Shown one piece after another: positions 1 to 6,278 of a stretch of DNA of 9,779 nt. This DNA comes from G020354785 sp965602045 (GTDB lineage: Bacteria; Bacteroidota; Bacteroidia; Bacteroidales; UBA10428). How positions within the stretch are numbered: the first letter of the stretch is position 1; the number at the start of each line of letters is the position of its first letter. The notes beneath the pieces are model-generated. The model was not told the DNA's origin. It saw only the letters and a list, made by a program, of their open reading frames with translations, and did not search any database. The position numbers and the translations under genes were made by a program. The stretch lies in contig CBFCXR010000087.1 in assembly GCA_965602045.1 (NCBI GenBank), positions 1 to 9,779 on the forward strand, written 5' to 3'.

Positions 1-119
1 GCCCTGTTAATTAAAAGATTAGCTTTTTAACATAAAAAAAGTTCGGAAAACAGGACATTCAGGGTATAATTATTGTATTTTTATTCCAAAATATAATTAA
101 TAGCAATTAAATAAATACT

Positions 120-2099
120 ATGAAACTTAAAAATGTCTTTTACTACCCGTTTTTAATTTTTTTATCTTTTTTCTTTATTGAATGTGAAAAAGATAAAGAA
201 GAAAGCAATGCCCCAAATGCATGTTTTACTTATGAACCTCAGACAGTTTCAGCAGGAATAGAAGTAACTTTTAATTCTTCCTGTTCAGAAAATGCTGATG
301 AATATTCCTGGGATTTTGGAGATGGTAACACTTCAACTGAAGCAAACCCATCCCATACTTTTTTAAGTACAGGTACATATACGGTTAATCTTACTGTAAC
401 CAAGAATGGTGCTACTAATGCCACGTCAGAATCTATTACCGCTAGCTATCCTTCAAAAATTGTCCATTCAGAGGATATTAATTCTGACGAAACATGGATT
501 GAAGCTGAGCATTTGATTGACGATAATATTAGTATAAATAATGCAACATTAACAATATTACCTGGTGCAAATATTGAATTCAGTGGTTCATCCAGTTTAA
601 CAGTTGGCTATAGCAGTAGTAATACTTCAACTTTAATTGCCAATGGTACTGCTGATAAGAGAATTGGATTTACTTCAGAATCTTCGTCTCCGGAAGCTGG
701 TGATTGGGATTATATTATGTTTGGCGAAGGATCTACATCAGATTGCAGCCTGAAAAATTGTGATATAGCATATGGAGGAGGAACAGGCGGTGGAATGATA
801 ATTATTGGTGGCTGTAACATTACAATTGAGAACTGCGGTATAAAACATTCAGATGCAAATGGGATTTCAGTTGATGACGGAGGTTATTTTAAATCTTTCA
901 TACATAACACCTTTCTTGAAATTGATGAATATAACATCGTAATAGAAGCCAATTATGTGCATACTATCGGAGAAAATGCTGGCATGGGAACTAGTGGTAT
1001 AAAAATAATTGGGGGTACGTATGACAGGGATGATGAGACATGGTTGTCTCATTACCGATGCCCGTATTACCTGTATGGAGATTTGGACATAGGTGCTGAA
1101 ACTGGCAGTATTTTGAGATTACAAGCAGGTACTGTACTAAACATAAGTGATAATTCTGGTATCTACGTGGGATATTATAGTGATTTCGGAACCCTTATTG
1201 CTGAAGGAACAAAACCCACAGGCCAGGAATACAAGGAGTCTATTATTATCAAATCGGCAAGTGCGAATCCTAATCCGGGTGACTGGGATTGTATCTGGTT
1301 CGGAGATGGAACATCCTCGGCTACATCATTGAAGTATTGCTTTATGTCAAATGGAGGGGGCAATTCAGGATATGGGATGGTTAACCTGGAAGGATGTAAT
1401 ATCAAAATAGAACATTGTGGTTTTTCAAATTGTCCTGAAGACGCTATTACACTTGATGATGAAGCATATTTTGGATTATATCAGGATAATGATATTCATT
1501 CTTGTACAGGCTATCCGATACGAATCTATGGGAATTTTGTTCATACCATTGGAGAGGGAAATGAATTCTCAGGAACAAAGGGAATTTTCGTGGAATATGA
1601 TGATTATGAACAGGACAGCGAAACCTGGCTGGATCAAGGATGTCCTTATATAATAGATGGTGAAATTTCAATAGGAAGCGAAACGGGTAGTACATTAACC
1701 ATAGAACCAGGTACAGAAATAGGTTTCACAAAGGAATCTTCAATATGGGTTGGATTTTATTCAAGTACATTTGGAAAACTGGTAGCTGATGGATCAACTG
1801 AGCCTATTAAGTTTACAAGTGCAGCATCTGAAGGAACAAAATCAGCCGGTGACTGGGATTATATTTATTTCAGCGATGGTACTATGAGTGGCTCGATCAT
1901 TAATAACTGCATTATTGAGTATGGCGGGGGTAGTGATGGATACGGTATGATTAATTGTGAGGATACTGATAATCCTGTTATCACAAATAATACATTCAGA
2001 TATTCTGAATATCATGGGATATTAATTGAGGATTGCTCACCCACAATTAGTGGCAATACGTTTGAATCAATAGGCGGGACTAATATATATACCGAATAA
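120..2099 (+). CDS. PKD-domain lipoprotein with three beta-helix-like repeat modules
   Basis: 659-residue exported protein. An N-terminal hydrophobic stretch (residues 6-20) ends at Cys22, followed by E-K-D-K-E-E. This fits a lipoprotein signal whose post-cysteine lysine/acid residues resemble the Bacteroidota surface-export signal, although Glu at -1 of the lipobox (F-I-E-C) is atypical. A PKD domain follows at about 34-108, with the diagnostic Y-S-W-D-F-G-D-G. The rest is built of three homologous modules of roughly 190 residues (anchored at E124, E306 and E501), each with short beta strands, a G-D-W-D-x-I-x-F motif (G194, G387, G577) and N/G-rich turns like right-handed parallel beta-helix proteins. 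There is no C-terminal type IX sorting domain. It is inferred to be a surface-anchored binding or adhesive protein; no catalytic residues of a polysaccharide lyase or hydrolase could be picked out, so no substrate is assigned. It ends five bases before a hairpin cluster. Confidence 0.85.
   Translation: MKLKNVFYYPFLIFLSFFFIECEKDKEESNAPNACFTYEPQTVSAGIEVTFNSSCSENADEYSWDFGDGNTSTEANPSHTFLSTGTYTVNLTVTKNGATNATSESITASYPSKIVHSEDINSDETWIEAEHLIDDNISINNATLTILPGANIEFSGSSSLTVGYSSSNTSTLIANGTADKRIGFTSESSSPEAGDWDYIMFGEGSTSDCSLKNCDIAYGGGTGGGMIIIGGCNITIENCGIKHSDANGISVDDGGYFKSFIHNTFLEIDEYNIVIEANYVHTIGENAGMGTSGIKIIGGTYDRDDETWLSHYRCPYYLYGDLDIGAETGSILRLQAGTVLNISDNSGIYVGYYSDFGTLIAEGTKPTGQEYKESIIIKSASANPNPGDWDCIWFGDGTSSATSLKYCFMSNGGGNSGYGMVNLEGCNIKIEHCGFSNCPEDAITLDDEAYFGLYQDNDIHSCTGYPIRIYGNFVHTIGEGNEFSGTKGIFVEYDDYEQDSETWLDQGCPYIIDGEISIGSETGSTLTIEPGTEIGFTKESSIWVGFYSSTFGKLVADGSTEPIKFTSAASEGTKSAGDWDYIYFSDGTMSGSIINNCIIEYGGGSDGYGMINCEDTDNPVITNNTFRYSEYHGILIEDCSPTISGNTFESIGGTNIYTE
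489..2096 (+). repeat. Three tandem ~190-residue protein modules inside the lipoprotein gene
   Basis: Copies start at about 489, 1035 and 1620, each at an E-T-W motif. Shared landmarks are a strand ending in L-x-P/A-G (after D134, G320 and G514), then V-G-Y/F-Y-S, then G-D-W-D at 699, 1278 and 1848, then Y-G-G-G or N-G-G-G. The V-H-T-I-G-E motif occurs in modules 1 and 2 only (V280 and V474), because module 3 stops early. The DNA copies have diverged, with only short identical tracts such as GGTGACTGGGATT in copies 2 and 3, so this is an old internal duplication. Confidence 0.85.
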
Positions 2100-2139
2100 A
2101 AAAAGGGACAGACACTTTTTAAAGGTGTCTGTCCCCTTT
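2098..2139. terminator. Long hairpin between convergent genes (likely bidirectional terminator)
   Basis: GGGACAGACAC at 2105-2115 pairs perfectly with GTGTCTGTCCC at 2125-2135; the stem can extend inward by one GU and two AU pairs to a 3-base loop. On the minus strand the stem is followed immediately by seven Ts (complement of 2098-2104), an ideal Rho-independent terminator for the 2177-2794 gene. In the plus direction only CCTTTGT follows, so termination of the lipoprotein gene here would be weaker. Confidence 0.75.
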
Positions 2140-2167
2140 GTAAAAAAAAAGGGGCTGTCCCCTTTGT
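2129..2167. repeat. Direct repeat CTGTCCCCTTTGT, REP-like
   Basis: The 13-base sequence CTGTCCCCTTTGT occurs at 2129-2141 and again at 2155-2167, 26 bases apart; most of it also occurs inverted in the arm at 2105-2115. One arm family therefore appears three times in 63 bases. Such GGGGACAG-type palindromes in gene ends resemble REP sequences tied to RAYT (Y1) transposases, but no transposase is in the window. That link is from memory and inference. Confidence 0.55.
2142..2165 (-). terminator. Second hairpin with T-tract, terminator of the 2177-2794 gene
   Basis: GGGG (2151-2154) and CCCC (2159-2162) pair around a CTGT loop, extended by AAA/TTT to 7 bp. Read on the minus strand the stem runs into nine Ts (complement of 2142-2150). 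It lies 11 bases past the stop codon of the minus-strand gene, so it would be the first of two consecutive terminators for that gene. Confidence 0.7.
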
Positions 2168-2176
2168 CTTGTTACA

Positions 2177-2794
2177 TTAAAGAGCCACTTCTTTTCTCAG
2201 GGATTTTTGCCTTTTTGCAGCTTCTTCTTCCTCATCCAGGGGTTCCGGACCGTAAACAACTCCTTTAATATAATATCCTGGAAATTCGCCGTACCCACCG
2301 GTTTTTTCTTTATGCGTTACCAGAATCATTGTACCTTTATTATAAGCAGCTTTTTTCTTAAGTTTGATGATCGCATTTTTTTTGGCTGCCTTAGGGCTTC
2401 TTTCACTTGGTGAAGACTTGGCTTCAATAGCTGCCCTTTTATATAAATCAACAACCTCTTTTTTATCTTCCGTTAACCATACAGCCTCCCACTGATATTC
2501 ATCAATCATTTCAACTATAGGTTTGTTTAATTCTTCAATCCTGCCGTTATTATATACAATTTTTTGAATTTGTTTTCTTTCAATTGTATATACTTCATCA
2601 TGGCCGGGATAAATAAAGCTTACATAATTTGATGTCACTTTCGTAACATCAACCAGCAAAACAGTTCCCCCAAGCTTGAAAATAGTATCTGTAGGTTCAA
2701 CTTTCACGTTTCTGCTCTGTCCATTAGCAATAATATTAATGCAGACCATAAACGAAAAAAATGCAAGTTTTTTCATCCGGTTAAAATTTTTCAT
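2177..2794 (-). CDS. Secreted protein of unknown function
   Basis: 205 residues from the ATG at 2794. I prefer this start to the TTG at 2812 because a perfect -7 element (TAAATTTG) covers that TTG; the ATG at 2776 is also possible. Residues 1-25 form a signal peptide with Lys/Arg start, hydrophobic core and an A-N-G/Q cleavage site, so it should be exported to the periplasm or beyond, not lipidated. About 35-90 is a beta-rich segment resembling small Bacteroidota domains that read L-x-D-V-x-K-V-T-S-N-Y-V-S-F, ending in K-I-V-Y-N-N-G. About 136-185 (A-I-I-K-L-K-K-K-A-A, then M-I-L-V-T, then Y-Y-I-K-G-V-V-Y-G) loosely recalls the RcsF/DUF4156 helix-then-strand pattern; this is weak. The C-terminus is highly charged (D-E-E-E-E-A-A-K). 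It is a single gene, convergent with the lipoprotein and divergent from plsC. Confidence 0.75.
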   Translation of the reverse strand: MKNFNRMKKLAFFSFMVCINIIANGQSRNVKVEPTDTIFKLGGTVLLVDVTKVTSNYVSFIYPGHDEVYTIERKQIQKIVYNNGRIEELNKPIVEMIDEYQWEAVWLTEDKKEVVDLYKRAAIEAKSSPSERSPKAAKKNAIIKLKKKAAYNKGTMILVTHKEKTGGYGEFPGYYIKGVVYGPEPLDEEEEAAKRQKSLRKEVAL

Positions 2795-2809
2795 GCTCGT
2801 TTTATTGTC

Positions 2810-2817
2810 CAAATTTA
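2810..2817 (-). promoter_or_regulatory. Candidate -7 element for the 2177-2794 gene
   Basis: The minus strand reads TAAATTTG, a perfect match to the Bacteroidota TAnnTTTG -7 element, 15 bases before the ATG at 2794. No good TTTG was found 19-20 bases further upstream. A chance match is possible in such AT-rich sequence. Confidence 0.4.
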
Positions 2818-3034
2818 TTATAAAATTTAATTAGAATTATTAGCATTAAAAGTAAATAGAGCTTACTTTTTATAACTCTGAATATAATACGACCAAATGT
2901 AAAAGAGGTTTATAAACTTACCTAATTTTTTTTGACTTTTTTATTAAACATTGATTTTCTTTTACTAAATACAACTTTTTTATATATTAGAAAAATTCAT
3001 GCTATAAATTAGGAGTACATTCCAACTATAAGGT

Positions 3035-3042
3035 TAATTTTG
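3035..3042 (+). promoter_or_regulatory. Candidate -7 element for plsC
   Basis: TAATTTTG matches TAnnTTTG exactly and lies 20 bases before the plsC ATG. The -33 position has only TTAG (3009-3012) at a slightly long 22-base spacing. It would leave a short leader of about 15 bases. Confidence 0.45.
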
Positions 3043-3062
3043 AATCCACCTAAAATATATAC

Positions 3063-3803
3063 ATGAAATCAATTATTCTATCTGTTATTGTCTGGATAGT
3101 TTGTATAATAACTATTATTTTATTATTTCCTGTTTACATAGCTTTTTGGGCATTAACAGTTTTATTTGACAGAAAGCTTTTTTTTGTACATTATGTTCTT
3201 TCCTTATGGGCATCAATCTATACAATTTTTAATCCGTTCTGGCGTGTTTCTATCGAAAACAGGCTTGTGCTTAACAGGAGTAAAACTTATGTTATAGTAT
3301 CAAATCACCAGTCATTGCTTGACATCTTAATACTTTTTCGATTGTTTAAACATTTCAAATGGGTTTCCAAGACAGAAATATTCAGAGTACCTGTTATAGG
3401 CTGGATTATGATATTAAATAAATACATAAAAGTTAAACGCGGAGATAAAAAAAGTATTCTTAAAATGATGGAAACATGTAAGAAAGTTCTTAAATCAGGA
3501 ATTTCGATATTAATGTTTCCTGAAGGTACAAGATCCGTGGATGGGAATCTGGGAGTATTTAAGGACGGGGCATTTAACCTGGCTTTGGAAACACAAACAG
3601 ATATCCTGCCAATAATAATTGATGGTACTTCAAAGGCAATTCCCAAAAAAAAGCTCATACTTAGTAATAAACAAACAATTAGAATGAAGATTCTGGACGA
3701 AATACCTGTTTCAGACTATATAGGGAAAAAAGTTAGTGAAATAAGAAACAGTACATTTAGTATTATGAACACCGAGTTGAAGAAATTAAGGGGAAATCAA
3801 TAA
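3063..3803 (+). CDS. plsC: 1-acyl-sn-glycerol-3-phosphate acyltransferase (PlsC family)
   Basis: 246 residues, the usual family length. PlsC moves a fatty acyl group to the sn-2 position of lysophosphatidic acid, giving phosphatidic acid, at the inner face of the cytoplasmic membrane. Residues 3-29 form a strong membrane helix. The four acyltransferase blocks are visible: N-H-Q-S-L-L-D with catalytic H82 and D87 (HX4D); the V-P-V-I-G-W region at 109-114; F-P-E-G-T-R-S at 152-158, the glycerol-phosphate binding block with E154 and R157; and I-L-P-I-I-I-D-G-T at 181-189, matching the V-P-V block. No key residue is missing. Related enzymes of this superfamily can transfer acyl groups to other lipids such as ornithine lipids, so the exact acceptor is inferred. 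It stands alone, with its own candidate promoter, and ends 11 bases from the stop of the opposing TPR gene. Confidence 0.9.
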   Translation: MKSIILSVIVWIVCIITIILLFPVYIAFWALTVLFDRKLFFVHYVLSLWASIYTIFNPFWRVSIENRLVLNRSKTYVIVSNHQSLLDILILFRLFKHFKWVSKTEIFRVPVIGWIMILNKYIKVKRGDKKSILKMMETCKKVLKSGISILMFPEGTRSVDGNLGVFKDGAFNLALETQTDILPIIIDGTSKAIPKKKLILSNKQTIRMKILDEIPVSDYIGKKVSEIRNSTFSIMNTELKKLRGNQ

Positions 3804-3814
3804 TTGAACATCCA

Positions 3815-6046
3815 CTATTTTTTAAGCGATATTTTTACATAATCAATCATTAAGGGTATATCAAAGGAATTTATTCCATGCTTATCCAAAAACCTGCTAT
3901 CTTCTTCGAATACTTTAGTAAACCATTCGAAATTAAGATGGGATTTTTTAATACTTAATATATATTCTTCAATAGCTTTTTGCTTATTCCCCATGCACCA
4001 TTCCACGTGACCAAGATTCATGAAATCATTTTTATTCTCATCTTTTGAAATTACCTTTTCAAAATATTTTTTTGCATTATCAAATTTTCCAAGAACAAAA
4101 CAGCACCACGCTATTGGCCTCTGAATTTTGTGGTTGTCAGGAGATAAATACTCGACTTTAAAATAATACTTAAGAGCCGATTCATAATCTTCCATATCAA
4201 GATATACATGTCCAAGATAGGTTTGTATCTGCAGGTCCTCGGGCTCCAGCTTTTCTGCTTTTTGATAATATTCAACTGCTTTTTTAAGAATTCCTAACTT
4301 CCTGTAACAGAAAGCTAATTTATTTAACAGCCACAGTTTGTCTTTATCAAGTAATTCGGCTTTAGTGTAATAGTCAATAGCCTTTTGAAATTCACCTTGT
4401 TGCTGATAACAAAATGCTGTTTTTTCGAATAACTCGTAGTTTTTTTCAGTACATGATAATGTTTCAAATATCTCAAGTGCCTCACTATAGTAATTCTTTT
4501 CAAAGAAAAATTCGCCAATATTTCTTAAAATGGATTGATCCTCAACTAGAATTTTAAAGAAATTTGATTTGTATAAGTGAAATTTTAATTCAAAAATATC
4601 TTCAAATTCATTTTTTAGCGGATGAAGTTTAAAAAACCTGTATAAGTCCTGAAAATATTGAGTGAAAATCGTCTTGTTTTTTACTGTGGTATTTATTAGT
4701 TCATCCTGCTGAGACATTTCATTCATGGCTTGAAGTTCCATGTTGAATAATTCTGTCATCATCGACTTTTGTAATGATGGTAAATGCTTAACATTAAGAC
4801 AAAATGAATATTTATCTGAATTGCAAAGAAACGAAGAACGTTCAAGGCCTTCAATAAACTGGTCTATGTCAAATCCCTCTTTTATGTTTTCCAAAGCATT
4901 GGATATGATTTCATTTTCCTTGTAAAAAGGTAAAAACCAATTACTTAGCTCGTTAAAAAAATCAAATTGTTTAAGTAACGCAAAAGCTCCTAAAAAAACA
5001 TCCGCTCCTTCCATTTGCATTGCAGAAAATTCTTCAAACTTCTGGTAAATGTCAGGCGAATCTTTGAAGTATGTTTCCCATTCAGGATTTTTTTCACTTA
5101 TGGTTTTTGATGACAGAATGTTTTCAAGATCAAGCTTTTCTTCAAGCTTTGATTTTATTTTCATTACTTCAGGTAATATCTCTTCCTTTATTTTTTTTGT
5201 TATTTTCTCGGTTTCCTTTGCCCTGATAAATTGTATTATTATTACCTCAATGTATTTCTCAAGGTTTTTATTTCCCTGAAAAGCTTTTAATCTTTGCAAA
5301 ATCTCAGGATAAAATGTTATACGATTATCATAAAAGTATAGTCCTATTGTTAATCCTGTAAGTGCCCGTTGCCAAACCTGGTTTTCTTCAGTCTCATAGA
5401 ATTTAAATAATAAAGCAATTTTATTGCTATCAAAATGCCTAAATAATGAGAGCGTTAAAGAGCTAATAATTAAACATTTATCATACCATGGAAGCGATTT
5501 TGTTTTACATATCCTGTCTACTAATTCAATTTCTCCTTCCTTAAACTTATCAGTCAACCATATAATTTTAAAAATATTAATAAGACTTTTCTTATAATTT
5601 TCTTCTTCAGTACGACTGGATTTTTTAGTATCGGGAGTGGAACCTAACATCTGAATTATTTCTCTTTCAAATTCCAGATGTTTAACTATCTCATCTGAAG
5701 CATTTTCATCAAGATGTTCCCCTTTTTTTATTCCTGCTTTATGCTGGTAATAACTAAGTAATTTATAGTTGCATATTATGTCCTCCTTTGCGTCATCGGC
5801 GAGCTCTGTAATAGACTTAAGCAAACGGCCGTAGACGTTTTCCTTTTCGGGATCGTCCCCCAACTCAAATGAATACTTTAATATGTTTTGATAAATATTA
5901 TAATTATTATCAAGCTGGTTCTTGAGATCTTTGTTTCTGCATTTTTCTATCAGTTCTTTAAGAACATCGAAAGCATCCTTTATATGTTTTTTTGAAATAA
6001 GGTCAAAAAACTTGTTATATTTTAAGATTAACTCCTTATAGCTCAT
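3815..6046 (-). CDS. Large cytoplasmic TPR protein, function unknown
   Basis: 743 residues, no signal peptide or membrane helix, so probably cytoplasmic. The C-terminal part (about 504-707) holds six consecutive 34-residue TPRs, clearest at 538-571 (Y-Q-Q-Q-G-E-F-Q-K-A-I-D-Y-Y), 572-605 (ending L-E-P-E-D) and 606-639 (ending L-S-P-D-N). TPR arrays bind peptides or proteins. Residues 1-500 are almost all helical and charged, without a fold I recognise. A distinctive central block at 320-378 (N-P-E-W-E-T-Y, then M-Q-M-E-G-A-D-V-F, then N-W-F-L-P-F-Y) could be a conserved domain signature. The helical N-terminal half may contain degenerate repeats. The ATG start at 6046 has no Shine-Dalgarno sequence but sits about 40 bases below a good candidate promoter. 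It is divergent from the TPR-phosphatase gene and tail to tail with plsC. A scaffold or adaptor role is inferred only. Confidence 0.85.
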   Translation of the reverse strand: MSYKELILKYNKFFDLISKKHIKDAFDVLKELIEKCRNKDLKNQLDNNYNIYQNILKYSFELGDDPEKENVYGRLLKSITELADDAKEDIICNYKLLSYYQHKAGIKKGEHLDENASDEIVKHLEFEREIIQMLGSTPDTKKSSRTEEENYKKSLINIFKIIWLTDKFKEGEIELVDRICKTKSLPWYDKCLIISSLTLSLFRHFDSNKIALLFKFYETEENQVWQRALTGLTIGLYFYDNRITFYPEILQRLKAFQGNKNLEKYIEVIIIQFIRAKETEKITKKIKEEILPEVMKIKSKLEEKLDLENILSSKTISEKNPEWETYFKDSPDIYQKFEEFSAMQMEGADVFLGAFALLKQFDFFNELSNWFLPFYKENEIISNALENIKEGFDIDQFIEGLERSSFLCNSDKYSFCLNVKHLPSLQKSMMTELFNMELQAMNEMSQQDELINTTVKNKTIFTQYFQDLYRFFKLHPLKNEFEDIFELKFHLYKSNFFKILVEDQSILRNIGEFFFEKNYYSEALEIFETLSCTEKNYELFEKTAFCYQQQGEFQKAIDYYTKAELLDKDKLWLLNKLAFCYRKLGILKKAVEYYQKAEKLEPEDLQIQTYLGHVYLDMEDYESALKYYFKVEYLSPDNHKIQRPIAWCCFVLGKFDNAKKYFEKVISKDENKNDFMNLGHVEWCMGNKQKAIEEYILSIKKSHLNFEWFTKVFEEDSRFLDKHGINSFDIPLMIDYVKISLKK

Positions 6047-6092
6047 ATCAATTACTTATAATAATAAATACAAAATATCGCAACTGTATTGG

Positions 6093-6124
6093 TAAATTTA
6101 AATTGCATATTGTTTATAAACAAA
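6093..6124 (-). promoter_or_regulatory. Candidate promoter of the 743-residue TPR gene
   Basis: On the minus strand TTTG (complement of 6121-6124) is followed after 20 bases by TAAATTTA (6093-6100), which matches 5 of the 6 fixed bases of the Bacteroidota TTTG-N19-TAnnTTTG promoter. This predicts a leader of about 40 bases. The -33 box overlaps the palindrome at 6110-6123. Confidence 0.45.
6110..6123. promoter_or_regulatory. 14-bp perfect palindrome, candidate operator
   Basis: TTGTTTATAAACAA is identical to its reverse complement. It overlaps the -33 box of the minus-strand promoter and ends 11 bases before the plus-strand promoter candidate, a position suited to a dimeric regulator acting on both genes. 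AT-rich sequence makes short palindromes common, so a role is inferred. Confidence 0.35.
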
Positions 6125-6134
6125 GTTAAAATTT

Positions 6135-6166
6135 TTTATGTTTCGGAATTGCTATGCTTATTTTTG
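6135..6166 (+). promoter_or_regulatory. Candidate promoter of the TPR-phosphatase gene
   Basis: TATTTTTG at 6159-6166 is a perfect TAnnTTTG -7 element, with TTTA (6135-6138) 20 bases upstream as an imperfect -33 box. The leader would be about 105 bases. A weaker alternative -7, TATCTTTA at 6251-6258, lies 20 bases before the start codon but has no -33 partner. Confidence 0.4.
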
Positions 6167-6278
6167 TTAAATAATATGTTATTCTGATATTATGAATAAC
6201 ATTTTAATAAATTCGGATTATAAAACTTAAATGTATATTAGAAATTGTTATATCTTTAATAATAAATAATATACGACT

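Noticed and set aside
6..31. Possible hairpin GTTAA...TTAAC near the left edge, as terminator of an upstream gene
   Set aside because: It needs a 3-base bulge and is made almost only of A and T; the upstream gene is not visible, so there is no support beyond composition.
71..83. TATTTTTA as a -7 element for the lipoprotein gene
   Set aside because: One fixed base is wrong, no TTTG lies 19-20 bases upstream, and the region is AT-rich enough for chance matches.
1147..1695. Open frames on both strands inside the lipoprotein gene
   Set aside because: They lie in other frames of a gene with clear repeats and PKD motif, and their translations have no domain pattern.
3305..3658. 117-codon open frame opposite plsC
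   Set aside because: It is the complement of the conserved acyltransferase motifs, with no promoter or recognisable product.
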